Below, piece by piece: positions 1 through 6,514 of a DNA stretch of 12,486 nt. Under the pieces are notes generated by a model. That model was not told the DNA's origin. It worked only from the letters and a program-made list of their open reading frames with translations, and searched no databases. The stretch's first letter is position 1; every line of letters starts with the position of its first letter. Origin of the DNA: Methanoregula sp. (lineage in GTDB: Archaea > Halobacteriota > Methanomicrobia > Methanomicrobiales > Methanospirillaceae); the NCBI GenBank assembly GCA_003154335.1, contig PMDE01000139.1:1-12486 (forward strand). Reading direction: 5' to 3'. The translations under genes and the position numbers were made by a program.

Positions 1-212
1 AAGATATGTCCAAATTGGGCAACCTGCTCTGGTAAGAGGGGGGAACAGTCCTGATAGCTGCCCCGGTTCAAATAAATGATAAGATGATCTTTTTTAAAAG
101 AAATTTTCAACTACCCACTAACACGATCTGATAGCGAAAGTACGCAGGATATTCTTTGACGGACTGAACGATTCATTCTTGTAGTAATGGAACAATCCGG
201 TATGGAACAACC
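1..212. other. Upstream region with possible tail of a truncated gene and no clear gene start
   Basis: No complete gene is visible here. In frame 1 the first 51 bases read as a 17-residue tail with a CPNWATC cysteine pair, ending at a TGA at 52-54. This could be the C-terminus of a gene that starts before the window, but the other two forward frames are also open for 10 to 25 codons, so the assignment is weak. A run of six T at 90-95 could end that upstream transcript. The stretch 96-212 would have to hold the promoter of the next gene, but I see no convincing TATA element or Shine-Dalgarno sequence. Confidence 0.3.
90..95 (+). terminator. T-tract, possible archaeal terminator of upstream unit
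   Basis: Six consecutive T residues follow an AT-rich stretch, about 35 bases after the possible upstream stop codon. Archaeal RNA polymerase commonly terminates at T-rich tracts without a strong hairpin. No stable stem precedes it, so the call rests on the T-run and its position only. Confidence 0.25.
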
Positions 213-860
213 ATGGGTCACGAAGAAGACCAGCGGGACATATCGCCCAATAAGGTACCTCTTCTTACCGATCCACCCTTTTACCTTGCGGAATTTGAAA
301 CCTCTTACCGGTATATTATTGATGAATATGAGGTTCCCCCTAAAGAGATCGCAATTTTCATGCCCTGTGCGGTCCGTAAACCGTACAGTAAAAGTCCCAG
401 CCATCAGCTCATAAGGACGATAATTTCCCAGGTACTGGACCCTTCACGCTATCATATTGTGATTTTCGGAACATGCGGGATTGTACCTGCTGAACTTGAG
501 GAAATGTACCCCTATGCTCACTATCAGTATATGCTGGGAAAATGCAAAGATCCAAAAGTTCTTGAGGATTTTCTCCGTATAGAGACCGAACGTGTTGCAG
601 GATATCTGGAAAAGACCCGGCACGTATACCGCTATCGTATCGGGTATTGCATCGGTCTCTTTCGTGAAGCTCTTATCCGCGGATCAAAACAGTCCGGGGT
701 TCCGATAGATATCCTGCTTCCGACGCGTGACCTTATTCATAAAATAATTGAAGAAGGAGACTGCATCTTTGAAGAAGGAAGCCTGTCAATGGAGGAGTAC
801 CTCGGAGAATTTTGTGATGAACTCGTCAGATTCCGGAATTCCCTTTCGAATAAGGAATAG
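213..860 (+). CDS. Stand-alone archaeosine synthase core-domain (DUF5591-type) protein
   Basis: This 215-residue protein carries the archaeosine-synthase signature PC-X3-KPY-X2-S-X2-H at residues 51-64 (P51, C52, K56, P57, Y58, S61, H64). In the ArcS family this motif lies in the core domain that attaches lysine to the 7-cyano-7-deazaguanine base of tRNA. A radical SAM partner then completes archaeosine. Full-length ArcS has an N-terminal transglycosylase-like region and C-terminal PUA parts and is more than twice this length, so here only the core is present. The rest is mixed alpha/beta with no signal peptide or membrane segment. The ATG at 213 lacks a clear ribosome binding site. The frame stays open back to 168 but contains no other ATG, and the N-terminal residues before the motif look ordinary. 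The next gene begins about 100 bases downstream on the same strand. It may be a split ArcS subunit or a paralogue with another substrate. The motif is certain, the exact substrate is not. Confidence 0.85.
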   Translation: MGHEEDQRDISPNKVPLLTDPPFYLAEFETSYRYIIDEYEVPPKEIAIFMPCAVRKPYSKSPSHQLIRTIISQVLDPSRYHIVIFGTCGIVPAELEEMYPYAHYQYMLGKCKDPKVLEDFLRIETERVAGYLEKTRHVYRYRIGYCIGLFREALIRGSKQSGVPIDILLPTRDLIHKIIEEGDCIFEEGSLSMEEYLGEFCDELVRFRNSLSNKE

Positions 861-962
861 CGACTGGAAAACAGTAACTGCCATTTCCCACAATCAGGAG
901 AAAATTTTAATCAGGTAACCGATAGGCATAAATCGTGCAATGCAAAAATCCGATATACTTGT

Positions 963-1580
963 ATGACCAATGAATTTTCCCCCATTTCGGCTTTCATGCA
1001 GCAGATGGCTGCCACCATCGCCAGTACGGCGGTTTCAATCGACCAGGAACAGATGAAAGTATTTTTTTTAGAGATACTTGGTGCAAAACGAGTATACATA
1101 GCCGGCGCAGGGAGGTCCGGGTTTATTGCAAAGGCATTTGGTTTACGACTAATGCACCTCGGGTATGAGGCATACGTAGTCGGAGAAACGATCACCCCGG
1201 CCTTTCGTGCTGGCGATACCCTTGTAGTATTCTCAGGATCAGGCGAGACCCACTCAATCGTCTCCATCTGTATCACCGCAAAAGAGCTCGGGGGAAAAGT
1301 CTGTCTCATCACATCATCACCGGACTCAAAGATGAGCAAAATTGCAGATTGTATAGTAAACCTTGGTGATCCTACCGGGTTTTACCAGAAGGACAAATAT
1401 TCATTTGAGATCAGGCAGCTGAAAGGGGACTACCGGTCAGTCAGTTCCGCATTTGCACCACTGGGTACCCTGTTTGAAACGATGGCACTGGTCTTTTCTG
1501 ATGCGGTGATTTCATCTCTTATGGAAGCAAAAAAGGCAGACGTTATCGAAATGCAGGGCAGGATTACCAACGCCGAGTAA
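963..1580 (+). CDS. hxlB: 6-phospho-3-hexuloisomerase (SIS domain)
   Basis: This cytoplasmic enzyme interconverts D-arabino-hex-3-ulose 6-phosphate and fructose 6-phosphate. In the ribulose monophosphate pathway of methanogens that reaction supplies pentose phosphates (run in reverse) or fixes formaldehyde. The protein is one SIS sugar-isomerase domain: phosphate-binding GAGRSG at residues 48-53, SGSGET at 91-96, and the family hallmark PLGTLFE at 166-172 with the conserved acidic residue E172. At 205 residues it is somewhat longer than the roughly 180 usual for the family. The extra length is mainly a loop at about 136-164. Hexulose-phosphate synthase is not in this window; in many methanogens it is fused to a formaldehyde-activating enzyme elsewhere. 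The start has no Shine-Dalgarno sequence. An AT-rich CATAAAT about 30 bases upstream hints at a short or absent leader. The distance of 226 bases to the next gene suggests a separate transcript. Confidence 0.9.
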   Translation: MTNEFSPISAFMQQMAATIASTAVSIDQEQMKVFFLEILGAKRVYIAGAGRSGFIAKAFGLRLMHLGYEAYVVGETITPAFRAGDTLVVFSGSGETHSIVSICITAKELGGKVCLITSSPDSKMSKIADCIVNLGDPTGFYQKDKYSFEIRQLKGDYRSVSSAFAPLGTLFETMALVFSDAVISSLMEAKKADVIEMQGRITNAE

Positions 1581-1806
1581 GGCGCGTTCCCGGCAGGATA
1601 CATTTCTGGAAGGAAGGAAATACCAAACGTGCGTGAATTGTAATAACTCTTTTTCGTGCAACGGAACACAGGGAAATATAACGGTTGGTTCACGTTCGCA
1701 TCCTGACCGGGATCCCCGATTACCTAAAAGGGATCGTGGCATATCCGGTTGCAGAAATATCCTTATGATCTCACAAAACAGAATAGGGATAGGCCGGTAA
1801 ACCTGC
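1581..1806. other. Intergenic spacer between hexuloisomerase and rubredoxin-glutamate synthase genes
   Basis: This spacer of 226 bases has no plausible gene. A five-T run near 1650 could end the hexuloisomerase transcript. An AT-rich AAATATCC around 1755-1762 lies about 45 bases before the next start and is a weak candidate TATA element. No strong inverted repeat was seen. Confidence 0.3.
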
Positions 1807-3291
1807 ATGACCTACTACCGATGTAACGTTTGTAATGTGTTCGAATACGATCCGGAAAGAGGAAACTCGTTGACTCACATACGGCCCGGTACCGAACCGT
1901 CGGACTTTCCTGAAATATGGGTTTGTCCGATCTGTGGATCTGACTGGACACATCTCAAACCGGTTTTACAACCGGAATCTCCCCTGTCTGGTCAACCGGT
2001 TTCCTGCCCGGCCTGCGGGATTCCACTTGATCAACCCGTTGCCGGATCACCTGGAGAAGTGCAGGCAGGGTATCTCGGCGAATGGGAACGATCTTCAGAC
2101 GATCTTGAAGGGTACATGTCCGATATCCACACTATAGCGGAAACCGGGGAATCAATTATCGAACCGATGAGGACGAAAAAACCCGTTATCTCGTGGGATG
2201 ACATCCTCATTAAAGGTGCCCAGATTGCAATTGTCCCTTTGAACAAAGAAACGGCGATCAATACCCGTACAATAATTGGTCCGAAAGCCCGCTATCCACT
2301 CATCATTGAAACTCCCGTTTTTGTTACCCACATGTCTTTTGGGGCCCTGTCAAAAGAAGTCAAAATTGCGCTTGCAAAGGGAACGGCTGCTGTCCAGACT
2401 GCGATGGGATCCGGGGAAGGAGGCATGCTCCCGGAATCCCGCAATTATGCTTATAAATACATTCTTGAGTACGTACCCAACCGGTACAGTATTACAGACG
2501 AGATTTTGAAATCTGTGGATGCAATCGAGATAAAGATCGGGCAATCAGCCGAACCGGGTGTGGGTGCCCGCCTTCCTGCAGAAAAGGTGACGGCAGAAAT
2601 AGCAAAAATACGAGGATATCCCGAGGGCATGGATATTATCAGCCCGGCAGCTTTTGAAGACATAAAGAACAAAGAGGATTTGAAAAAGAAAGTTCAATGG
2701 CTGAGAGAAAAATCCGGTGGAAAACCAATTGGTGTCAAAATTGCTGCCGGTGATATTGAAGAAGATCTCGCTGCCGTGGTGTATGCCGGACCGGATTTCA
2801 TTACGGTTGACGGGAGGCCGGGCGCAACCGGCGCAGCCCTGAAATTTATCAAAGCATCGACATCGGTACCCACCATATTCGCTTTATACCGGGCAAGAAA
2901 ATTCCTGGATATGAATAACATCCGGGACATATCCCTGGTGATTACCGGGGGATTTCGGATCTCATCGGATTTTGCAAAGGCTCTTTGCATGGGAGCAGAT
3001 GCTATCGCAATCGGGACAGCAGCACTCATGGCCTGTGCCTGCCAGCAGTATCGTATGTGTGATACGGGAAACTGCCCGGTTGGTGTAACTACCCAGAAAC
3101 CGGAACTCCGAAAACGTTTAAACCCGGATTTCTCTGCAAAAAGGCTCGAGCATTTCCTCAGGGTCTCAACAGAAGAACTCAGGGATTTTGCACGTCTGAC
3201 AGGCAACAACGATGTCCATGCCATGAGTATGAGGAATATCTGCACCACCAACTCGGAGATCTCTGACCATACTCAGATTCCCCACGTGTAA
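1807..3291 (+). CDS. gltB: Glutamate synthase FMN/3Fe-4S subunit with N-terminal rubredoxin domain
   Basis: The C-terminal ~400 residues form the FMN-binding synthase domain of archaeal-type glutamate synthase, which makes glutamate from 2-oxoglutarate and ammonia or glutamine-derived nitrogen. Visible marks are THMSFGALS at 174-182, GSGEGG at 201-206, DGRPGATGAA at 335-344, and the 3Fe-4S cysteines C412-X5-C418-X4-C423 followed by PVGV. The glutaminase domain is absent, so a separate amidotransferase subunit or free ammonia must supply nitrogen, and no such gene lies nearby. Residues 1-52 are a rubredoxin: C6-X2-C9, a YDPERGN turn at 14-20, and C40-X2-C43 after IWV. A further CxxC pair, C67 and C70, follows before the synthase domain. 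The rubredoxin could deliver electrons to the FMN or 3Fe-4S centre in place of the NADPH-oxidising GltD subunit, which is inference. No clear Shine-Dalgarno sequence precedes the ATG, but the rubredoxin begins at residue 4, which fixes the start closely. The next gene converges on it. Confidence 0.88.
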   Translation: MTYYRCNVCNVFEYDPERGNSLTHIRPGTEPSDFPEIWVCPICGSDWTHLKPVLQPESPLSGQPVSCPACGIPLDQPVAGSPGEVQAGYLGEWERSSDDLEGYMSDIHTIAETGESIIEPMRTKKPVISWDDILIKGAQIAIVPLNKETAINTRTIIGPKARYPLIIETPVFVTHMSFGALSKEVKIALAKGTAAVQTAMGSGEGGMLPESRNYAYKYILEYVPNRYSITDEILKSVDAIEIKIGQSAEPGVGARLPAEKVTAEIAKIRGYPEGMDIISPAAFEDIKNKEDLKKKVQWLREKSGGKPIGVKIAAGDIEEDLAAVVYAGPDFITVDGRPGATGAALKFIKASTSVPTIFALYRARKFLDMNNIRDISLVITGGFRISSDFAKALCMGADAIAIGTAALMACACQQYRMCDTGNCPVGVTTQKPELRKRLNPDFSAKRLEHFLRVSTEELRDFARLTGNNDVHAMSMRNICTTNSEISDHTQIPHV

Positions 3292-3557
3292 CCAGTGAAC
3301 AGGAATGTCATCCCGTAGATAAAGGGTTGAAAAGAAAAACCATGAAAAATTTCATCCACGAATAGAAAAATTTAAAAAAATCGTGTCCCCCCCACGTCCG
3401 GGAATAAACCTGATGAATACCGGATATCGGCGGATATGATGAGAAAATTTACTGTATAGATATCGGCTCTTAATCCATATCCCGGGAATTTCTCCCTATA
3501 ACCGGATCATAACAAAACACGGAAAAGGTTATTCCTGTCTAAAGAAACAAAAAAAAG
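3292..3557. other. Convergent intergenic region between the two rubredoxin-fusion genes
   Basis: Transcription runs into this 266-base region from both sides. It is AT-rich, with the sequence GAAAAATTT twice (3344-3352 and 3365-3373) and A-tracts at 3374-3380 and 3549-3556 that are T-tracts on the minus strand. GGATATCGG-like words recur near 3420-3470. No reading frame or known RNA gene is apparent. It most likely holds the terminators of both flanking genes. Confidence 0.4.
3549..3556 (-). terminator. T8 tract directly after the ThDP-enzyme stop codon
   Basis: Eight A residues on the plus strand give an eight-T run on the minus strand, one base after the TGA of the rubredoxin-ThDP gene. 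This is a strong T-tract of the kind that ends archaeal transcripts. A second tract of seven T on the same strand lies further on at 3380-3374. Confidence 0.5.
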
Positions 3558-5330
3558 TCAGAACCGTTGTGGGTCTGTAATTACATCGAGGATAACCGGA
3601 CAGCGAAGAGAAATCGCGTTGAGAATTGCAGGCCTGAGGTCATCAGGATGACTGACGGTGATTCCGGTACCTCCGCACACTTCAGCATACCGGGCAAAAT
3701 CCGGGTTGAGAAGGTCCGTTGCATAGTTCGGGTAATGCTCCATCATCTGTTCAACCCGTATCATACCGAGCTGTTGGTTGTTCAGGACGATAACGATCAT
3801 CGGGAGATTATATTTTACCGCCGTTACAAAATCTGCCATGCCCATGGAAAAACCACCGTCACCGGTTATACAAAAAACTGACCTGTCGGGAAATGCAATT
3901 TTGGCCGCGATTGCACCGGGAAAACCAAATCCCATGGTAGCAAGATACCCCGACATTGCAAACCGCTGGTGAGTTATCCGGAAGTTCCGGCCAAACCACC
4001 ACTGGTTTTCACCGACATCAAGAGATATCACAGCATCTTCCGGTATTACGTCGGAAAGTACCTTCATTATAAAGGGAGGACGAATCGGCACAGCTGAGCT
4101 GTCAGCCTCCCGGTCACGCTGCAGGTCCCATTCCCTTTTCATGTCAGCAAGGCGTATTTTTACCGTTCCTTCTTCCTTCTCCTTTAACCGGGAAAGAAGT
4201 TTTGGGAGAACACACCTGCTGTTTCCCCAGAGTCCGACAGAGTGACTGTTTCTCCCGAGTTTGATGGGGTCAATATCAATCTGGACGAGAGGTTTTTCCA
4301 CCGGCACATTGGTAAATTTTGAGAAACCTACTCCAAGCGTGACAATAAGATCCGCCTCATTTGCAAGGCTCCGTGCATGGGGCGACCCCACATTTCCGAG
4401 GATCCCGATCACCCACGGGTTGTCTTCGGGCAGGATCCCTTTTGCCCGGAAGGTAGTGAGTATGGGGGCCTTGATCTTCTCGGCGATAGCAAGAATGGTT
4501 TCTGCCTCAGAAAATGCTCCCCAGCCTGCGAGGATCACCGGGTTTTTTGCTGCATTAATGGCACCTGCAGCTTTGTCTATCTGCTCATCAGGAGGAAGAA
4601 TGTCCGGACTGCTGATGCAGGACTCGCGGGTACAGTACTGCGAATCCAGCGGTTGTTTCTGGATGTCATTGGGAACCGATATCTGTGCGACTCCTTTTCC
4701 GATGATTGCATATTTGAGGGCGCGGGTCAGGAGAAGGACTGCCATATTTTTTTCGTAAATAGTGTTGTTGTATACGGTAATAGGCCGGAAGAACGCATCC
4801 TGGTCAATTTCCTGGATCCCTCCAGGTCCGGTGTACTGGGTCTCGACCTGCCCGTTCAGGGAGATGACTGATGCATGATCTTCTTTGGCGTCATACAGCC
4901 CGGTTGCAAGGTTCGTAGCCCCGGGGCCGGCGATGGTTAAGCATGCAGCAAGTTTTCCCGTTAATTTGTTGTAGGCCGATGCAGCCATTGCCGCATTCTC
5001 CTCGTGCCTGACGACAATATACCGTATTCCAGGGTTTTTCCGGATTGCATCCACCATTCCGAGAGAGGACGTACCAGGAAGACCGAATACAAGAGTCACC
5101 CCCCATGCCACCAGCTCAGCGACGATAACGTCAGATACTGTTGTTGCCGATCCTGCATGGACATCTTCAGACGGCACTCTGGTGAATGATTCTTTTCCGG
5201 CTCCACAGACTGGACAGGTCCATTTGTCAGGAAGGTTTTCGAACAGGGTCCCGCCGGCAATTCCTGATTTCGGATCTCCGGTTGATTCATCATAAATATA
5301 CCCGCATATACTACATTTCCATTGTGCCAT
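3558..5330 (-). CDS. Rubredoxin-fused thiamine-diphosphate enzyme, pyruvate oxidase/acetolactate synthase family
   Basis: Residues 1-50 are a canonical rubredoxin: C6-X2-C9-GY, a DESTGDP turn, LPDKW, then C39-P-V-C42-G. After a short linker the rest (about 64-590) is a complete three-domain ThDP enzyme: pyrimidine-binding domain with the cofactor-activating glutamate in RHEE (E110), a central domain that in the closest subfamilies binds FAD, and a pyrophosphate domain with G490-D491-G492 and N517-N518 at the usual spacing. QEIDQDAFF and the shape of the central domain point to the pyruvate oxidase side of the family more than to biosynthetic acetolactate synthase. No C-terminal membrane-binding peptide like that of E. 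coli PoxB is evident. A likely reaction is oxidative decarboxylation of pyruvate or another 2-oxo acid, with flavin electrons passing to the fused rubredoxin, but substrate and electron flow are inferred. The ATG is preceded by GAGGT eight bases upstream and by a TATA-like AGTATACT. The start is supported because rubredoxin begins at residue 4. Confidence 0.87.
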   Translation of the reverse strand: MAQWKCSICGYIYDESTGDPKSGIAGGTLFENLPDKWTCPVCGAGKESFTRVPSEDVHAGSATTVSDVIVAELVAWGVTLVFGLPGTSSLGMVDAIRKNPGIRYIVVRHEENAAMAASAYNKLTGKLAACLTIAGPGATNLATGLYDAKEDHASVISLNGQVETQYTGPGGIQEIDQDAFFRPITVYNNTIYEKNMAVLLLTRALKYAIIGKGVAQISVPNDIQKQPLDSQYCTRESCISSPDILPPDEQIDKAAGAINAAKNPVILAGWGAFSEAETILAIAEKIKAPILTTFRAKGILPEDNPWVIGILGNVGSPHARSLANEADLIVTLGVGFSKFTNVPVEKPLVQIDIDPIKLGRNSHSVGLWGNSRCVLPKLLSRLKEKEEGTVKIRLADMKREWDLQRDREADSSAVPIRPPFIMKVLSDVIPEDAVISLDVGENQWWFGRNFRITHQRFAMSGYLATMGFGFPGAIAAKIAFPDRSVFCITGDGGFSMGMADFVTAVKYNLPMIVIVLNNQQLGMIRVEQMMEHYPNYATDLLNPDFARYAEVCGGTGITVSHPDDLRPAILNAISLRCPVILDVITDPQRF

Positions 5331-5338
5331 CGTGTTTG

Positions 5339-5343
5339 ACCTC
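5339..5343 (-). promoter_or_regulatory. Shine-Dalgarno GAGGT of the rubredoxin-ThDP gene
   Basis: Read on the minus strand, GAGGT lies eight bases before the ATG and matches the GGAGGTGAT complement of the 16S rRNA 3' end. It supports the chosen start. If the TATA-like element nearby is used, however, transcription would begin close to the ATG and this site would fall outside the message. Confidence 0.5.
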
Positions 5344-5352
5344 AGACGATCT

Positions 5353-5360
5353 AGTATACT
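5353..5360 (-). promoter_or_regulatory. TATA-like element AGTATACT upstream of rubredoxin-ThDP gene
   Basis: The palindromic AGTATACT is centred about 26 bases before the ATG, the usual distance between an archaeal TATA box and the transcription start. That would make the message leaderless or nearly so. It competes with the Shine-Dalgarno reading. Being a palindrome, it gives no direction by itself. Confidence 0.3.
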
Positions 5361-5462
5361 GTCTCAACCCTGATGAAAGGCACCGGTACTTCGAAGATCG
5401 AAAGAAGATGGGATGGCAGGCTCTGTTCAGCTTCTCTGATCTCCGGCTAATCCAATAAAACC

Positions 5463-5467
5463 GGAGG
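5463..5467 (+). promoter_or_regulatory. Strong Shine-Dalgarno GGAGG pointing to an upstream start for proline dehydrogenase
   Basis: GGAGG followed by GGATGA is the best ribosome-binding match in this part of the window. It serves the ATG at 5481 at a spacing of 13 bases. The ATG at 5470 is too close and gives only four codons. The site does not fit the ATG at 5513 that opens the main proline dehydrogenase frame, which is 45 bases away. It therefore suggests that translation was meant to begin at 5481, in a different frame. Confidence 0.45.
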
Positions 5468-5480
5468 GGATGAAATTGAT

Positions 5481-5534
5481 ATGATAGAAGGTATCAGGTT
5501 GATCGGGGCATCATGGTTGACCGCTGGTCGCTGA
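5481..5534 (+). pseudogene. N-terminal fragment of proline dehydrogenase in a different frame (apparent -1 frameshift)
   Basis: From the ATG at 5481 the sequence reads MIEGIRLIGASWLTAGR and then a TGA at 5532-5534. In proline dehydrogenases an aromatic-X-X-AG segment stands just before the first helix, which leads into the GE of the first barrel strand. Here WLTAG is in this frame, while the following SLTDLESAVHW and LAEY are in the frame of the main gene. Joining them needs one missing base (or two extra) around 5526-5534. No slippery heptamer is seen, so programmed shifting is unlikely. A sequencing error, a recent mutation, or re-initiation at 5513 are the options. Confidence 0.5.
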
Positions 5535-6313
5535 CAGATCTGGAAAGTGCTGTTCACTGGTGCAGAATAAGAGCCGGCCAGAATATCCGCTGCACGCTCA
5601 CCGTACTGGCGGAATACGCACAGGCACCTGAAGAGTCAGACATGGCTGTAACTACGCAGCTAAAAGCCATCAGGAAAATTGGAACAGGCACAGCCGGGAC
5701 ATCCTTTGCGGTAAAACCTTCATCTGTCGGCATCCTTTTTGATTCTTCAGAATACAAAAGGAACCTCTCTGTCATCGCACGCGAGGCAAAGGCACGGGGT
5801 GTCCCCCTTGAGATTGATATGGAAGGCCTCCCTTTTGTAAAAGATACTCTCATGTCTGTCCTTTCGCTGGCCGGAGAAGGAATGCCGGTCACACTCGCCC
5901 TGCAGGTTTATCTGGATCGAACACCCGGCGACCTTGATACCTGCCGGAGATCGGGTATTACGGTGCGGCTTGTTAAGGGAGCGTACCTGGGGGATAGCGA
6001 GGATTTTGTCGACATCCAGGAACGATTCAGGAGAAATGGAGAAACACTCATATCAGCGGGTATTCCGTTTTCCGCGGCAACTCACGATCCGGAACTTATA
6101 GAATGGCTAAAAGAAAGAGTCTCTGATAACAGGGATCTGGTCGAATTTTCTTTTTTGAAAGGTCTTGCTGACAAGACAAAAATCGAGCTCGCATCTGACG
6201 GCTGGAAAGTTGGCGAATATGTGCCCTATGGCCCGGGTGGGCAAAGTTACGTGCAAAGAAGGGAACGATATCTGAAAATCCTGGGGGGTCTCAGACGTGC
6301 TCCTGTTCCCTGA
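5513..6313 (+). CDS. Proline dehydrogenase (FAD-dependent, monofunctional PRODH)
   Basis: This enzyme oxidises L-proline to 1-pyrroline-5-carboxylate and passes electrons through FAD to a membrane or soluble acceptor. The TIM-barrel active site is intact: KPSSVG at 68-73, IDME at 101-104, QVYL at 131-134, VRLVKGAY at 151-158, ATHD at 189-192, YVPYG at 237-240 region, and the paired substrate-carboxylate arginines R249-R250. At 266 residues from the ATG at 5513 it is shorter than the roughly 300 residues usual for monofunctional forms. The missing N-terminus appears just upstream in another frame, where there is also a far better ribosome binding site, so the annotated start may be an artefact of a frameshift. 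The barrel itself shows no other damage. The gene converges with the semialdehyde dehydrogenase that takes the next step, 286 bases away. The electron acceptor cannot be told from sequence. The family assignment is firm. Confidence 0.88.
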   Translation: MVDRWSLTDLESAVHWCRIRAGQNIRCTLTVLAEYAQAPEESDMAVTTQLKAIRKIGTGTAGTSFAVKPSSVGILFDSSEYKRNLSVIAREAKARGVPLEIDMEGLPFVKDTLMSVLSLAGEGMPVTLALQVYLDRTPGDLDTCRRSGITVRLVKGAYLGDSEDFVDIQERFRRNGETLISAGIPFSAATHDPELIEWLKERVSDNRDLVEFSFLKGLADKTKIELASDGWKVGEYVPYGPGGQSYVQRRERYLKILGGLRRAPVP

Positions 6314-6402
6314 AAACGCAGGAACGGGGTTTCCAGGGAACATTCAATGCTTTCCACTCAGGTTCTTTACTGGTTCACACAGGATAAAAAAGGATCCGCG
6401 GA

Positions 6403-6437
6403 GTTTTACATGGATAAAAAAACCGGCTCTGTAAAAC
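6403..6437. repeat. Inverted repeat GTTTTACA / TGTAAAAC
   Basis: Two perfect 8-base arms are separated by 19 bases that contain an A-rich GATAAAAAAA segment. It stands about 90 bases after the proline dehydrogenase stop. It may be a transcript-end hairpin or a protein-binding site, and the sequence alone does not decide. Confidence 0.35.
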
Positions 6438-6454
6438 CATCATGAACGTATTTT

Positions 6455-6470
6455 TGGTTACTTTTAACCA
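6455..6470. repeat. Hairpin TGGTTA-CTTT-TAACCA
   Basis: A perfect 6-base stem has a 4-base loop and is preceded by a T5 run on the plus strand. It is one of four hairpins in the convergent spacer. Confidence 0.35.
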
Positions 6471-6501
6471 TGAAACTCATCAGAGGCAGCTCGTCATGGC
6501 T

Positions 6502-6514
6502 CCCCGAGCCGGGG
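6502..6514 (+). terminator. GC-rich hairpin CCCCG-AGC-CGGGG followed by T-rich DNA
   Basis: A 5-base all-GC stem with a 3-base loop is followed by GTGTTCTTTG. It resembles an intrinsic terminator for plus-strand transcription coming from proline dehydrogenase, although the T-run is short and interrupted. Confidence 0.3.

Noticed and set aside
61..77. T-loop-like GGTTCAAAT suggestive of a tRNA
   Set aside because: The bases on either side cannot form the five-pair T stem, and no acceptor or anticodon arm is present.
2694..3251. 185-codon open frame on the minus strand
   Set aside because: It is antisense to the conserved glutamate synthase domain, including the 3Fe-4S motif, and its translation looks random.
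4261..4871. Two overlapping plus-strand frames of about 165 codons
   Set aside because: Both are shadows of the rubredoxin-ThDP gene on the other strand, where the reading frame is clearly conserved.
1807..5330. Recent duplication of one rubredoxin segment into both neighbouring genes
   Set aside because: The two rubredoxins share only the metal-site pattern; turn, spacing and linker residues differ widely.
5526..5534. Programmed ribosomal frameshift as an explanation for the split proline dehydrogenase
   Set aside because: The site GGT CGC TGA has no slippery heptamer and no obvious stimulatory stem; mutation, sequence error or re-initiation is simpler.
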